A stretch of DNA of 64,000 nucleotides from Myrica gale (taxonomy: Eukaryota > Streptophyta > Magnoliopsida > Fagales > Myricaceae): positions 25,371,840 to 25,435,839 of the forward strand of contig OZ005602.1 in assembly GCA_963930655.1 (NCBI GenBank), in the 5' to 3' direction. Positions within the stretch are counted from its first letter, which is position 1, and each line of letters begins with the position of its first letter. Below the pieces are notes generated by a model. It was not told where the DNA came from. It worked only from the letters and a program-made list of their open reading frames with translations, and did not search any database. This document shows, in pieces, positions 21,831 to 34,200 of the stretch. The position numbers and the translations under genes are program-made.

Positions 21831-24800
21831 TCAACCAGTATACGTATAAGAAACCGATGTTGTTGTTGAAGAAGATGAGGAATAAGTAGAAGACGACAAC
21901 AACCTGTCCATGTCCTGCCCGTCCTCCCCCTGTTCCATTCTCCCTGAGACGCCATTGACCTCACCCCCGAAACCTGCGTCATCCAAAATGCCTGTCAAGT
22001 TGGCACCGTCTTGATTCATGCACGCTGTTTCGAAGAGGAAATCGATATCCTCCTCAAATCCTATATGATCAAATAGATCCGTTATCTCGCAAGGCTTTTC
22101 GAGAGGGAAGTCTGGGACTGGGAGGGAAAAAAAGCCCGAGTCCAAAAAGCTCCAAGGATCTTGGTCATTGGCAGGGTCCAGAACCACCGTTGCAGAGGTG
22201 TCAATGCAAGTAGGGTCGACGACCTGCGTATGTTGAGTCTGATCTACAACCATTTGTGGTTGCTGCTCTAGCTGGTGTTTCTGCTGCTGCTGCAGCAGCA
22301 GCAGCGGTTGTTGCTCTACTTCTACTTCTACTTCTAATGGAGTGCAAGTGGTGGGAAATGCTGCTGGTTGAGACAAGGTGTGGGTATTGAAGCCGGGGAT
22401 TTTCTCCTTCAGGCGGTCAATGTAATGGCTGATATCAAAATTGGTCACAGCGTTTGCTCCTCTGTATTCTATGGCTGCCATATCATAAGCTGCTGCTGCT
22501 TCTTCCTGCGTATCTTTGAAAGCAAAAAGATTCAAAATTAGTAGAAAAACAGATTAATTATTCTCATAACCTATTAATTAAGTAGTTAATCAGATCATAA
22601 ACAAATATCCAACTTTTTGAGACTTAATATTATAAAGAAGATTAACTTTAAAATAGCATGGATGGGATTGTAATTCACTTCTATATCATAGTTTACCAAG
22701 TTTCATGCTCACATATTAATATATTATAGACTCCCAAATCTTTTGGCTGTAAACCTAAAATTTAATTATTAATATTTTCAAAGCAAAATGAGCACCGGAA
22801 CTATGTTCGACACCTTTTTTTAGACGATATTCATTAATCGCAACAACCATAAGTATATTAATCTTTTCAGAATGTGCTGCCGGATCAAAAACAACCCGAA
22901 ACCGCAGGCTTCTGTATTTAAAATACCCACTTCAGCATTTTCAATTGTCAACACTCCTCCATAACTAAATGAGATCTATTTCTAACAAAGCCCATAAAAC
23001 CCTGAATAAAACCCTAAAGATATATTAACTATCAGAGATCTATTAATTTTTCAATCATATACAGACCGACCGACTGTTTTTTTATTTTTTTCTCTCTTAA
23101 ATGGAAAAATAGATGACTTACCCTCTAGATTAATAAACAGCATATTATAAGTATAATGCATAGGATTGAGCAATAGAATTGATTACCAAAATCTTTGAAT
23201 TAGCTCAAAGATGCTGGCTAAAGTTCTTGGCATCAAGCCTCAGAGCTACACCACTTTGGGTGCAGGAATTAAAAGTTAGCCCAATTGGGTAACCTTTTGT
23301 CAATGGGAAAGCACTTAAAAGTACCACAAAAAAATCCCAGCAATGTATTGCAGGGAGCCCATGAGTGTGAAGGACCTTGGACTTTTGCTGGAGAGTAAAA
23401 GGGGGCTAAAATTTGTACACTAAGATGTTCGGTTAAAAAGTATTCTCAGGATTTTTTGAATCTTCACAATACAAAAATTTCTACAATAAAAAATCATTTT
23501 TAACACCACATAAAAATAACTACAACTCGCATACCAATAAAATTAACATCACCTAAAAATTCTCAAAACACAACAAATTTTCAAAAAACAACTACACCGA
23601 ACAACCTCTGAGAACAATGATTAGCCACCTAAGGTGGTGAGAAGGAGGACACTGGGCTTCCCTACTGCCATAAAAACTGCAACATGTTAGTTGCCTCCAA
23701 CGCCAGGCGTATCTAAGAGAATTGGACACATCACTTGAGACTCCTTCTGCCAAGTACACACACACGAGCCCTCGTGCCTGTCACTTTCCAAAGGTGTTTT
23801 TTTTTTCTAAGCCTTTCCAAAAGGTGTTTGAGTAGAAACTGCATTCCCCCCCCCCCCCCGGCTTTTGACAAGGACAGGCATGGTGGGTCACGTGCCACAG
23901 TGCTGGCAAAACTGGCCAGCTAGTAGAGAATATATGACATTTTATGCAGATCCAAAATCACTGCACAAGTGTAGAAACTGGCGGTGCAGCTCCAGGCTAG
24001 AGTACATGCAAAAACTGCACAGCTCAGAAGCTGGGGATTGAATTTATGACACTAATTACGAAATTTGCAGTGAGATTTTAGTAGTATTTTGAATTTATTA
24101 AATATTAACCTATGGTTAATGCTGGAGTAATGTTCAATCAAGTCTTAGAATATCCTAATAATTATTAATTATTAAGATTTTTAAATATTTTCTCTTAGAG
24201 TTATCTAGAAACTCAAGAAAATACTTATCTAATTAATTAAAAAAAAGCTCCTCCTTTCATATGTTCCTTAATTATTTGGGTCAGTGTCATGCGGGACTAG
24301 CAGACAGATATTAACTGAGAATTTTTATTTTAAAAAAAAACATTTCTAAGAGTATTTTTCTGTCTTTCTTCCACTCTCACACATTTTCTTCCCACTAATT
24401 ATTTTAATTAGCTGTAGAATGTTATTTCACTACTGTCACTCTCACCCATTTTGTTCCCCCTTTATTTAATTCAAATTTTGATACTAGGGAATTTTAATTC
24501 ACTAATACTATATTCCCATTTCATTAAATTAGTGTCACTTTATTTAATTAAAAATTTGAACCTATGATGATTTCCTTTACTATTATACTCTTCCAACTTT
24601 CTTGGAAAGCACTCTATCTAATTTAATTTATCACTATGTTTAATTTAATAATCTGACCCATTCTCAATCTAGGAAAACATAAGAATAACAACCAATGTAA
24701 AATATTTTCATTCTTAAATAATTAAAAAAATAACTTAAAATGAATATATGCAGAAAACTATATAAAAAAAAGACTTGGGAGTGATCTGAAATCTTGCTGC

Positions 24801-26899
24801 CACATCAGCATACTGCTTGGTTTTGATATTGGCATGTAGCTCACCAGAAGAAGGAAATTGGCATATAGTCTGATTTGGGTTTGAAATTTGGAACCAGGCA
24901 TTTAAGTCAGCAAAAGTGGGTCAGTTCCCAATAAAAAGTTCAGAAGGGATTTATGGCTGGACACAACTAAGGTTAACAAAAGAAAAATAAAAACTCCAAG
25001 GGCAAAAAATAATAATAATTAAAGTTTTAGGTAATTTCTTCCTCTTAAGAATAATATTACTAAACAAAATGGGTTATTGAATCTGTCAAGTACTCAAACC
25101 ATATTATATGCATTTGAATAGCACACATCATGTTTGACATTATGACACGCATGCTATACGAGTACCGAATACTATATACCATGTTTGACATTAGATCACG
25201 CATGTCATTCTGAGGTTGAATACCATATAACATTAATATATACGACGCAAAATACGATTAAACATGTCAATTTGTTAATGAATAGGCATGTGACTCACTA
25301 AAACTATACTTTCCCTTGCTAGATCACTAGTCCAAATTACAGCACCAGGTTATATCGTGCAGAGCATCAGTGAGCAAGATAAGCAAGCAAGCAAGCAATT
25401 AAAGGTCAAGGTTTTTTTTAATCAATTGGGCTATTAACTCTGATGAACCATTTATGTAGTGCACTTTTTTTTCCCCACATGAGGTCCATAAATTTACCTA
25501 ACTAGGCAGGAAAAGAAATGGGGAGAGTTAGAGCCTTACTATAAGTTCCCAAGTACAGATACTTGTTCCCAAAGACTCTTCCAATTCTTGCCTCCCACCG
25601 CCCATTATGGTGATGCCTGTCAAAGTTTCAGCCATTGATATTAGCTCACCAATTAAACCAGCATCAAATGATTTCCAAATTTTCCCCAGAATTCACTAGA
25701 AAACAAAAATATAATAGATCATCTGTTATATTTAGTGACATGTAATTTCCTATTTCTTGTTGTCCTCTTTGATGTCAAGGAACCCACCTAGCCACACCGC
25801 GATACTTTGAGACTCCTCTAGAGAACCCACTGCTCCGCCGCCTCAGAGAAGCCAAGTATTCTTCCCTGGTAGCTTTCTCCATTTCCTCAAGTTCCTTTGT
25901 GTACGTCTCTATCTGTGATGGGTTGAGTTAATGGGAGAGTGAAATTTAAGGTAGATGCAAAAGGGACAAAGAAGCAAGAACAGTTGAAGTGAAATAATTA
26001 ATGTACCGGGAAATTCAAGGTGGTGCCGGGACCCCAATACTTAAGAGCAGCAAGATCATACGTATGAGCAGCAGCTTCCTCATTGTCATATGCCCCTGCA
26101 CATTGTCATCAGTGAACCCAAAATTATGACCACACAGATGAAAGAGACACCCTCATGACCACATAATGGAAATTCTGAGGAATTGCATTAATTCCTAATT
26201 GGAGAAGGAGAAGGGAGATAACAGGAAAGAACTTTAAGGTAATGGAGAAGAAAAAGATTGGAAATTTTAAAAAGGGAAAAGAATTGGGATCATGTAGAAG
26301 TAAAAGGGACTTACCCAAATAAACTAAACAGCGGCAAAAGTGCAAAGGAACGTTGCAGTGACAGGGATTGTAGGAACAAAAACATAGTCAGTGACACAGA
26401 AGAATGATTATAAAAAAGAGAATTGCAGGTAATATAATATGAGAGAAAGATGGCAGATCTCCTTGATTTTCTCATCTCCTTAATTATATTTCGGCAGCAG
26501 GAAGAGAAAATGACCTTGTCGTCCTTTCTTGTTTTGAATGTTGTTCCAGGAACTCTTGTCCCAGAGGTGAGCTTCAAACCTCCCGGTCCATCTGTGCCTG
26601 TTTGATCAAACGAGAATTTCACACATGCAAGTGAAAACCCATTAAGGGAAACGATAGAGAATGATAGAAACACAGCCAGAGATCACAAGGAGAGACATGG
26701 AGGATCACCTGGTGACTCCTCTGTAAACTGAGCTTCTCCTGCCGGAGCTCGGGCTGTTGCCATTCTCGCATTTCTCTTGCTTGCGACTTTTTCTAGCACG
26801 TTTGGTCTTGGGCGTCTCTGATTGATGAGGCACATCAGACTCAATACAAGAAGAAGAAGAAGAAGAACAAGAACTAGGAGACCTCTTCATCTGGGTCAT
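21831..26899 (-). CDS. WRI1: WRINKLED1, AP2-family activator of fatty-acid synthesis genes
   Basis: Seven exons: 26709-26899 (ATG), 26515-26597, 26315-26323, 26007-26095, 25788-25912, 25540-25616 and 21831-22513 (stop TGA), together 418 residues in frame. The N terminus is Ser-rich with a basic block ([10 protein letters not shown]). The first AP2 domain ([20 protein letters not shown]) and the second ([20 protein letters not shown]) are joined by a linker with [12 protein letters not shown]. The signature [20 protein letters not shown] fits WRI1 rather than WRI3/4. The C-terminal third is Gln-rich, then acidic, then ends in a Ser/Thr run. WRI1 binds AW-box promoters in the nucleus and turns on glycolytic and plastid fatty-acid genes. 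Intron 6 is 3 kb. No defect is visible. Confidence 0.95.
23426..23603. repeat. MITE-like element in WRI1 intron 6
   Basis: TGTTCGGT at the left is matched by the inverted ACCGAACA at the right, enclosing about 160 bp of A/T-rich DNA with several AAAATT blocks. The terminal repeats are short and no target duplication was settled. Confidence 0.4.
26315..26323 (-). other. WRI1: 9-nt WRI1 microexon encoding VYL
   Basis: On the minus strand the nine bases TTTATTTGG are bounded by AG on the left and GTAAGT on the right. They complete the codons Val-Tyr-Leu between the flanking exons of the first AP2 domain (NKKGRQ-VYL-GAYDNEE). A 9-nt VYL exon is a known feature of Arabidopsis WRI1 and is needed for full activity there. 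Automated gene models often miss it. Confidence 0.92.
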
Positions 26900-27002
26900 T
26901 GTCTATCTCCTCTCCCACACACACACAGAATAAAAGCAGCACAATGCACAAGAAGACCAAATTTTCTTATTGGTGAAAGAGAAGTGGGTAGGTCTCTCTC
27001 TC

Positions 27003-27009
27003 TATATAT
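27003..27009 (-). promoter_or_regulatory. Candidate TATA box of WRI1
   Basis: TATATAT lies about 105 bp upstream of the WRI1 ATG within a CT/TA-rich stretch, a usual distance for a plant TATA box with a short leader. No transcription start is known, so this rests on position and motif only. Confidence 0.35.
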
Positions 27010-27136
27010 CTTCTCTTTATGAATAGACTTGGAGTATTTGTAGTAGCAGCATTTTGGTGGCCTAAGGTGGTTTACCAAAACAGGACGAGACATGGGAAGA
27101 AGTAATGGAAAATGGAGGGTATGTTAAAAAACAGTA

Positions 27137-27538
27137 GGGTTAAATGCATGTCATGCCCCTGTGGTATGCGCTAAAAGTAAATATGTCCCTGAGGTAAACA
27201 AAGTCTTTTTCATACCCCTGAGGTAAACATTGAGGAGCAAATATGCCCTTTCGTCATGTGTCGTTGATCTGGGCTCCCTTCGCCGCTCGAAGGGGTTCTC
27301 CCCCTTTTTTTCGAAAATGCCACGTGTCGCTTTATGATTGGACGTGTCGCTTTATGATTGGTGCTGACGTGTCTAATTTTGACACGTCAGCATTTACCTT
27401 TAGTGTTCCAAACGGCACATGACGAAAGGGCATATTTGCTCCTCAATGTTTACCTCAGGGTATGAAAAAGACTTTGTTTACCTCAAGGACATATTTGCTT
27501 TTAGCGCATACCACAGGGGCATGACATGCATTTAACCC
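27137..27538. mobile_element. Long-TIR foldback element, probably Mutator-like
   Basis: The outer 120 bp or so on each side are near-perfect inverted copies, beginning GGGTTAAATGCATGTCATGC on the left and ending with the complement (TGCATTTAACCC) on the right. The 9 bases next to each end, AAAACAGTA at 27128-27136 and AAAAAAGTA at 27539-27547, differ at one position and look like a decayed 9-bp duplication. The centre is GC-richer and holds a 20-bp tandem repeat (CGTGTCGCTTTATGATTGG twice). It has no coding capacity and lies about 240 bp upstream of the WRI1 ATG. Confidence 0.75.
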
Positions 27539-28629
27539 AAAAAAGTATATGGGTGAAGACGAGCTCAACCTTAGGTCAAAGTAGGACTTGGTTAATTAAC
27601 CCTGAGTTAATTAAATGCCCAACACTTGGCCTTGAGGTCCAGCCATGCTACCAATGAGACTTCCTCTCTGTGTACTGGTTCTCTCTCTCAAGTGAAGAGA
27701 GAATCTCCAATAATCTCAACTAAACTAAACTCTTGCTTAAAAAAAAATTGAAAATCTGCAAAGTGTCAAAGGTCTTTAAAACCTGCTTATCTGGCCATTT
27801 TGATACGCCAGTTACGTTGAGAATTTACTGCTGTGATTTTGCTTAGTAGCAAATAATGCGTGAGGGAAGGCTTCTGGAGAGTGGGGTGCATATATGATAT
27901 TAGGAAGCCCTGGAAATACGACTAAATTACAGCAACAAAAAAACAACTATTCTAACCGATAGAAAATAGACCATCTTTTGACTTCAAAAAAAAAAATATT
28001 AATAATATTATTATTATTATGATAGAAAATAGACCAGTGTGGCCCTAAGAAAAGAAGGCAGCTTGCCAGGCCCAGAGCCTAAAAGTATGACACTCGTGAC
28101 AAATTCTTTTATTGGGTCAAAGTATTGTAACTATTCATATTCAAATGAGTATGCAAGTGCTCTTAGAAAGGGCCTGAGCTAGCCCAATTTATTTTTTTAT
28201 GGGCAAATATAAATTTTGTATTTATATGCATATAGTATTAGAAAAAACAACACTCATGAATCATGATCAGGCACGAAGCGAGAACGTTGATTTAAAGTGA
28301 CCAAATTATATATAAAAAAATAAAGTCTAGAATTAAACACGTTCATATATGATTTTTGTCATACTGTAAATATTGATTTAAGACATTTTACACTTTCTTT
28401 TAATTTTTTTTGCTAATTTAAACGGAAAATAATTATTTGAGCCCGAATGATAATTCTGTTCCTATAATTTTTTTTTGACAAAAACCATCTTACATAACCT
28501 AAAATCATAAATTTAGATACTAAAAGATCAATTTTTTATTAAAATTGATGAAAAAATTTTAACGGGAAAAAAAATGTCTGAAATTAATAATTAATAAATA
28601 TAACATATGAGTGGAAAGTATCATTACTC

Positions 28630-28860
28630 TATTTAAAATTTTAGTAAAATTGTAGGAGTTGGTAAAAAGGTTGAAGAGAGAGAATGAAAAAGTGAAAAAG
28701 TTAGAGAAAAAGTAAGGAGGGAGAATGAAAAAGTAAGTAAAAAGGTGAAAAAGTAAGAGAAAAAGTAAGGAGAGAGAATGAAAAAGTAAAGATGTTAAAA
28801 TTTTGGTAAAATTGTGTTAAAATTGTAGGGTAGACAAACACTATGTTAGCTTTAGGGATA
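28630..28860. repeat. Purine-rich MITE-like repeat
   Basis: It contains AAAATTTTAGTAAAATTG at the left and AAAATTTTGGTAAAATTG at the right. Between them AGAGAATGAAAAAGT occurs three times, spaced about 50-60 bp apart. The modules resemble, in the other orientation, the element in SERRATE intron 1. Confidence 0.4.
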
Positions 28861-28958
28861 GAGATCATGCCCCTTTTAACTCCTTGGGCTTGGAAAAATG
28901 TAGGTCTTAAAATTTAAGACTGAAATCCTGTTAGAGAAATAGGATTGAGTTAACCTCA

Positions 28959-29149
28959 GGGGTTTGGTCTGGTGGTAAGACAACGGCTTGAGTTTTCATA
29001 TGTCTCAAGTTTGAGTCTCAATACCGCCTTTATCGATCCTGACTTATCAGGAATGTGTTGGGTGAGGTCTTGACACATGCCTTCGGGTTGGCTTGTAGGG
29101 CTGGGTACGCGAAATGACCCGACCTTGAGAGCTCCTGGGTTATAAAAAA
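28959..29149 (+). mobile_element. tRNA-derived SINE-like element
   Basis: It starts GGGGTTTGGTCTGGTGGTAA, which resembles an A box, followed about 45 bp later by AGTTTGAGTCTC, a weak B box. About 100 bp further comes a tRNA-unrelated part ending in an A-run (TATAAAAAAA). This is the usual layout of plant SINEs. No clear target duplication was found. Confidence 0.5.
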
Positions 29150-29879
29150 ATAATTGGGTTATAATATGACCATTATAGACAGTTGTAAGGATTAGTAGCT
29201 GCGCGAAGAGTGAAAAATGTCTGGATCACCAACTTCAAAAAAAGGCAAAGGAGGACAATAATGTTCGACAAGGATGATTGGAAACTGCAACGTAAGGAGG
29301 GTGGCGCGTGAGATCCGAGTGCACTGAGATGATGCGTGCGAGTCACATGCAATCGGATGGATGAAATCTTGACAGACAAGTCGGGGTCGGGGGAGAGGGA
29401 GGTGAAACAGAGGTCGAAGAACATACTGTAAAAGTCTCTCGTCTATGGCGGTGAATGTGATAGGTGGAATTGTAGCGCGGATTTAGCTAATAGAAATGAA
29501 AGAAGAATATAAGAATAAAAATTAGAAAAAAAATAGAAAACAGAGAACTCTCTCAAGGGAGGGCTCTAAGTTTTGTTTTGGTTTTTGCTTTTGTTTTTAC
29601 AATCGGTCGCTCATGCAAGGCATAGTACTTCAATATAACCCTTGAATTAATTTTTTTATCTTATATTTTTTTAATAAATTTAAGAGAAGAATAAATTCCA
29701 TTTTCTATATACGATAACTTTATTAAGGAAAATTTTAGTTTCTATCTCAACATGTGCATGTATTTTAGATTGTTGTTACATATTTAATTCTTGTCTTAGT
29801 TTATTATACTTGTCTTGGCATGTTCTGGTGTAACTTAATAATTTGTAGGAAAACTATATTTTTCATCCTCCGACTATTA

Positions 29880-30190
29880 GAAATCTGACAATTTGCACTA
29901 TAAACCATCAATTTCGTCACATTTTGTCTCTCAATCACCAGTCATTTACATTTTGCACTTCCACCGTTAATTTGGATGAAAATTACTATTCTAGTTCAGT
30001 GAAATGACAACTATAACTCATAGAAAGTATAATTATAAAAAAAATATTGTGGTAAAATCGTCATTTCACTGAATTGAAATAACAATTTCCATCCAAATTA
30101 ACGATGAGGTTGCAAAATGTAAATGATTAGTAGCTAATGAGCGAAATGTAACGAAATTAGTAGTCTTAGGTATAAGTATCAGAATCTCAA
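29880..30190. repeat. Diverged foldback repeat
   Basis: Left-arm phrases such as CATTTACATTTTGCAC, GTTAATTTGGATG and TTCAGTGAAATGAC recur inverted in the right arm, diverged. The centre is an A/T-rich loop near 30040. Ends are not sharp. Confidence 0.5.
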
Positions 30191-31237
30191 TATTCAAGAA
30201 TATAATTAATTTTAATTTATATTTATAGATCGTCTCATGAATCTATTCAAATGTTATCTCTTTTATTCTTCGTAGAGAGACAGAGGTATGAATTAAATTT
30301 CACCTTTAATTAAACACCTATTTATTGAAGCATGCAAGTCTCCTATTCCATTCTCTTTTGCATTGACTCGTTCCCCATGTAAACACTTCCACCATTTGAC
30401 ATGGATGCCACGTTTTGTCTTTGCACAACAAGCATGCACTTCTACTAAAATAACATTGAGAGAAGCCCACAGAGAAAGGAACACAGAGAAGAGAGAGAGG
30501 CGAAACCCCTGTCCATGTTGAAGCATATTATCCCTCACACTCCCAACTCCAAGTGGAATTTGCACGTAGTTCCTCATTTGGGACCACCATGGCTGCAGAG
30601 TGAAGGCCAAGAGGGGTCTATATATGTTAAATAAGTCAAGCACTCGGATTACAGAGAAGGGCCATGTCTCTTCATTTCAAGCACGTCCTTTAGTAATATT
30701 CTGATGTATTTCATCTGATCATGGTTGATCAGACCAATAGGAGTATTCTAGTCCTTAATATTGACCAGCTGCTACCAATTATTTCCCATAAAATAAAGGG
30801 TTTGGCTCGAGTGGGTGTGTCTAAATCTATGCTTTTTATATATGTAGTATTGTAGTCCCCAAAATTCCTCTATGAAAACATCAAACAAGTGCCTAGTAAG
30901 ATACAGGGAGCCCACGCCCTTCTCGAAATTGCCATTTTGCACACAACTGGCATAAACCACGCCCATGTCTTAACAGTTTATATAATAAGGATAGAAATGG
31001 CAATAAAGAAAGGTGACTGACTGACCTTCAGAGATTCTTCTTCACAGGACACAAGATCCAAATCATTTCATTATCCTGGTAAGATTTACATCACAAAGCA
31101 ACAAAAGGAAGACAAGAAAAGAAAAAAATTGAGTAGCTTTATACAAGTTTGCATTTTTGTTTCTTTTTGTCCTCATGTTGGATACAAGTATCTCCACGGT
31201 CACACGTAACTTGTGGGGTTCCCATAAATAACAACCC

Positions 31238-34200
31238 TTAAAGGATAGAAGCAAAAGAAGAAAAGGGAACTGTCATGCCACCACCACACAAAAGCAAACT
31301 ACCAGACTCGATTTTGTTTTTTAATATGACCCTATCAAACAACAAGCTTTGTGCAGAGGCCTGTAGATTATATTCATCCAAGTTGTTACAGTTTGATCTT
31401 GCAATATCCGAGTTGGTGTCATGTTTCTCAAAACTCCTGATGTACTTTCTAATGTCCTGTTGAAGCTCGAAAGTGTCAGCACCGTTTGGACTGACAAGAT
31501 CTAAGTTGGATTCCTTACTGCTGCTGCTCGCCGTTAGTCCTGAAGCTTCATGGCCATTCATCAACTGATCTTGGATGTATGATTCCTACGAGTTCAAAGA
31601 TTTTGTTTCAGAAAACTACAGGCTATTATTCAGAATCATAGATGTATATATTTTTGTTACTTACATTCTTTCTTAGGAATTGTCTTTGACGTATACCCCT
31701 GAAATTATGTTCTTCAATTAAAGGAAAAGGACGAACAAGAGTTGAAAGGGCAACCAAAAAACAAGTAGATACAAAAAAAAAGATCATGATTGCAAGAAAA
31801 AGTCATCTATATTACTCCAACAGCCGTCTAAGCCATGTTTCCCATTTTCCCCCCTTATGGAGTCCACAAATCCCCTCCCTCTCTTCAAGTCAACCGAATT
31901 ATACAATGTAAGTTTGGTATGTGTCCATTCTAAATATTCTGTCCCTCTCTTTAGTATTGAACTCAAAAAGTCATGCTCACCTTAAACATTCTAGTTTAGT
32001 TATTTCTCTCTCCAACAGTCTACTTCGCAACATAACTAGCCCTCTAAGCCACGCTTCCCATTTTCTCCCCTTATGGAGCCCGCAAATCCTCTCCCTCTCT
32101 TCAAGTCAACCGAATTATACAAAGAAAGTTTGGAATGTGCCCATTTTGAGTATGTCCAGTTTGAATGTGCCCATTCTGAGTATTCTGTCCCTCTCTTTAG
32201 TATTGAACTCATAAGTCATGCTCACCTACTGGTCTCACTCTCACTCTCACTCAACAAAAATATTCCTTGGATCTTCTTACACAGGCCAAACAGTTGGTTA
32301 GAAACCTTGCCGCACCCTCGTTTCTGCAGGCTCCAAACTCTCTTAAGAGAGAAAATCCTAACGCATGTTACATCAAAATGATTGCCTGTGCCTAATCACT
32401 CATTTGATGGGTTAAGTATAAAGGAAAGACCAATGACTTGGTACTGTATCAAAGTAAAAGTCTTATGCATCGTTTTCATGTAAACATAGACCATGGCTGT
32501 ACGAAAGCACCTTCAAATGACGACCACAGCCACTTACATTAAGTTTATAAGACTCAATAGCTCAAATAGCAATTGATCTGAACTAATTGGATTGGCACAA
32601 AGATCCTTTTATGCAAATTGGCCCTATCTAGGTCCACGTGTCCATTTACCTCTGACAATCGCAGTTTTCCTTGTAGCTTTTTCCTATTTAACTTTTGCCT
32701 CCCTTTTGCAATCCTTACTCCATCCAGATTAATGCAATCATTTCTGACACAGTGTATTCGCAGGCTATGGTGCGGACCACAGCCTCATTAATTGAGGGAC
32801 GCAGCCAGATATTGTCTGGGGACCCTCTTAACCCCTGGGAGAAAACTGCACTTTGAAAATAGTGTGGATCTGAGCCAAGAGCAGGTCCTGTTTTAGTTCC
32901 TCTCTCTCTTGTTATCCTTTTGAAGTCGTACATCCAAAAACTTTTTTGAGTTCAACACATGTACTTAATGCACACGTGGGCTTAAAGGATAATGGTTAGT
33001 GACTCAATTGGCATGCCTAGATGGGAAGAATATCAGACATTCTATAGCTTGCTTACAACATATCCAGCATAAGATACTACAATCTTCATACCTAGAGTCC
33101 CAGACAGCTCTGCATAATCAGAGTCTATGGTGGTCCTCTCATGATCCAAATATGTTTCATCAATATGAAGATATCACAACTAAAATCATCATCTTACCAA
33201 TGTCATATAAGCCTTGGGAATCACGCAAATCAATGCTTGCATTGAGTAGGATCAATTGTTCACTGACATATCTAGACATAACAGTTTAAGATGAAAATTC
33301 GAAAATAGGAGATTGACCTGTTTAGTATTCAAGGAGCTCTTAGTGCAATTGGTGGCTAAGGAACTAGAGCTTGCTTGGGGTAGAGAGACACAGTTACTGC
33401 CTGGGTAGCAAAATCCATTGGTGGGTCCTCTGGTGATGAGAAGTCAGAACTATCAAATGTCGAGAGTGATACGCACTCGTCAAAATAAGCCATGGCTTCT
33501 TCTTCCAGACGTTTTGACATCTTTCTTCTTTCAATGCTAGTCTGCCATCAAAATGCAAGAATTGAACTATTAGAGAGACCAAAGAAAGGGCATAGTTGGT
33601 TCTTATCTAATATTTGGTTCTGATCCAGACATATAGATCCCCAGCATTCATTCAGCATATTGTACAAGCCTTTCCTCACATGGCTGTTTACATGAATGCG
33701 ACTGGATCATTATTTGCAGGGTGTTCTAGAACATGGGGTGAAGACCATTCTACTGTGGTTTTTATGACTATGAACCCAAATCCATTAATTACAATAGAGC
33801 AACAGACGCAACTAAACCTTTTTTAGGTCACAGGGTCATAGCCAAAATATGCTAATTATCATGAAAAGATAGATCCATATAAACAAAGATAATGCAAGAT
33901 TATAGCAAATCTTAGGACAAATGCAATAAAGATCCATCTTTATTGAAGCAATTGAAGATCCCAATAAATCGAAGATATTGAACACATCGGAGAAACTTTT
34001 GCTCGCAAATACTTTTCTCTATATGAATGAATTTAACCCGATATGACGCAAATAATCCAATTACTTCCCACAGATTGTACGAAAGTATATCATGATATAG
34101 CCAACACATTACTACGCAAATATTCCAATTACTTTCCACAGATCGAAAGAAGTGTATCATGATATAGCCAACACACCAAAAGAGCTTACTTTTCTTCCTG

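Larger units (their letters stand above)
27539..31237. other. Repeat-rich spacer between WRI1 and the next gene
   Basis: It is AT-rich with no convincing exon. Repeats that can be picked out are entered separately (28630-28860, 28959-29149, 29880-30190). The open frames on the minus strand near 29.2-30.6 kb lack splice context and family resemblance. The right end, after about 31.0 kb, probably includes the 3' UTR of the neighbouring minus-strand gene. Confidence 0.4.

Noticed and set aside
32715-32933. Minus-strand frame with NIWLRPSINEAVVRT
   Set aside because: It looks slightly protein-like but has no splice link to the surrounding gene and no family I recognise; probably part of a repeat.
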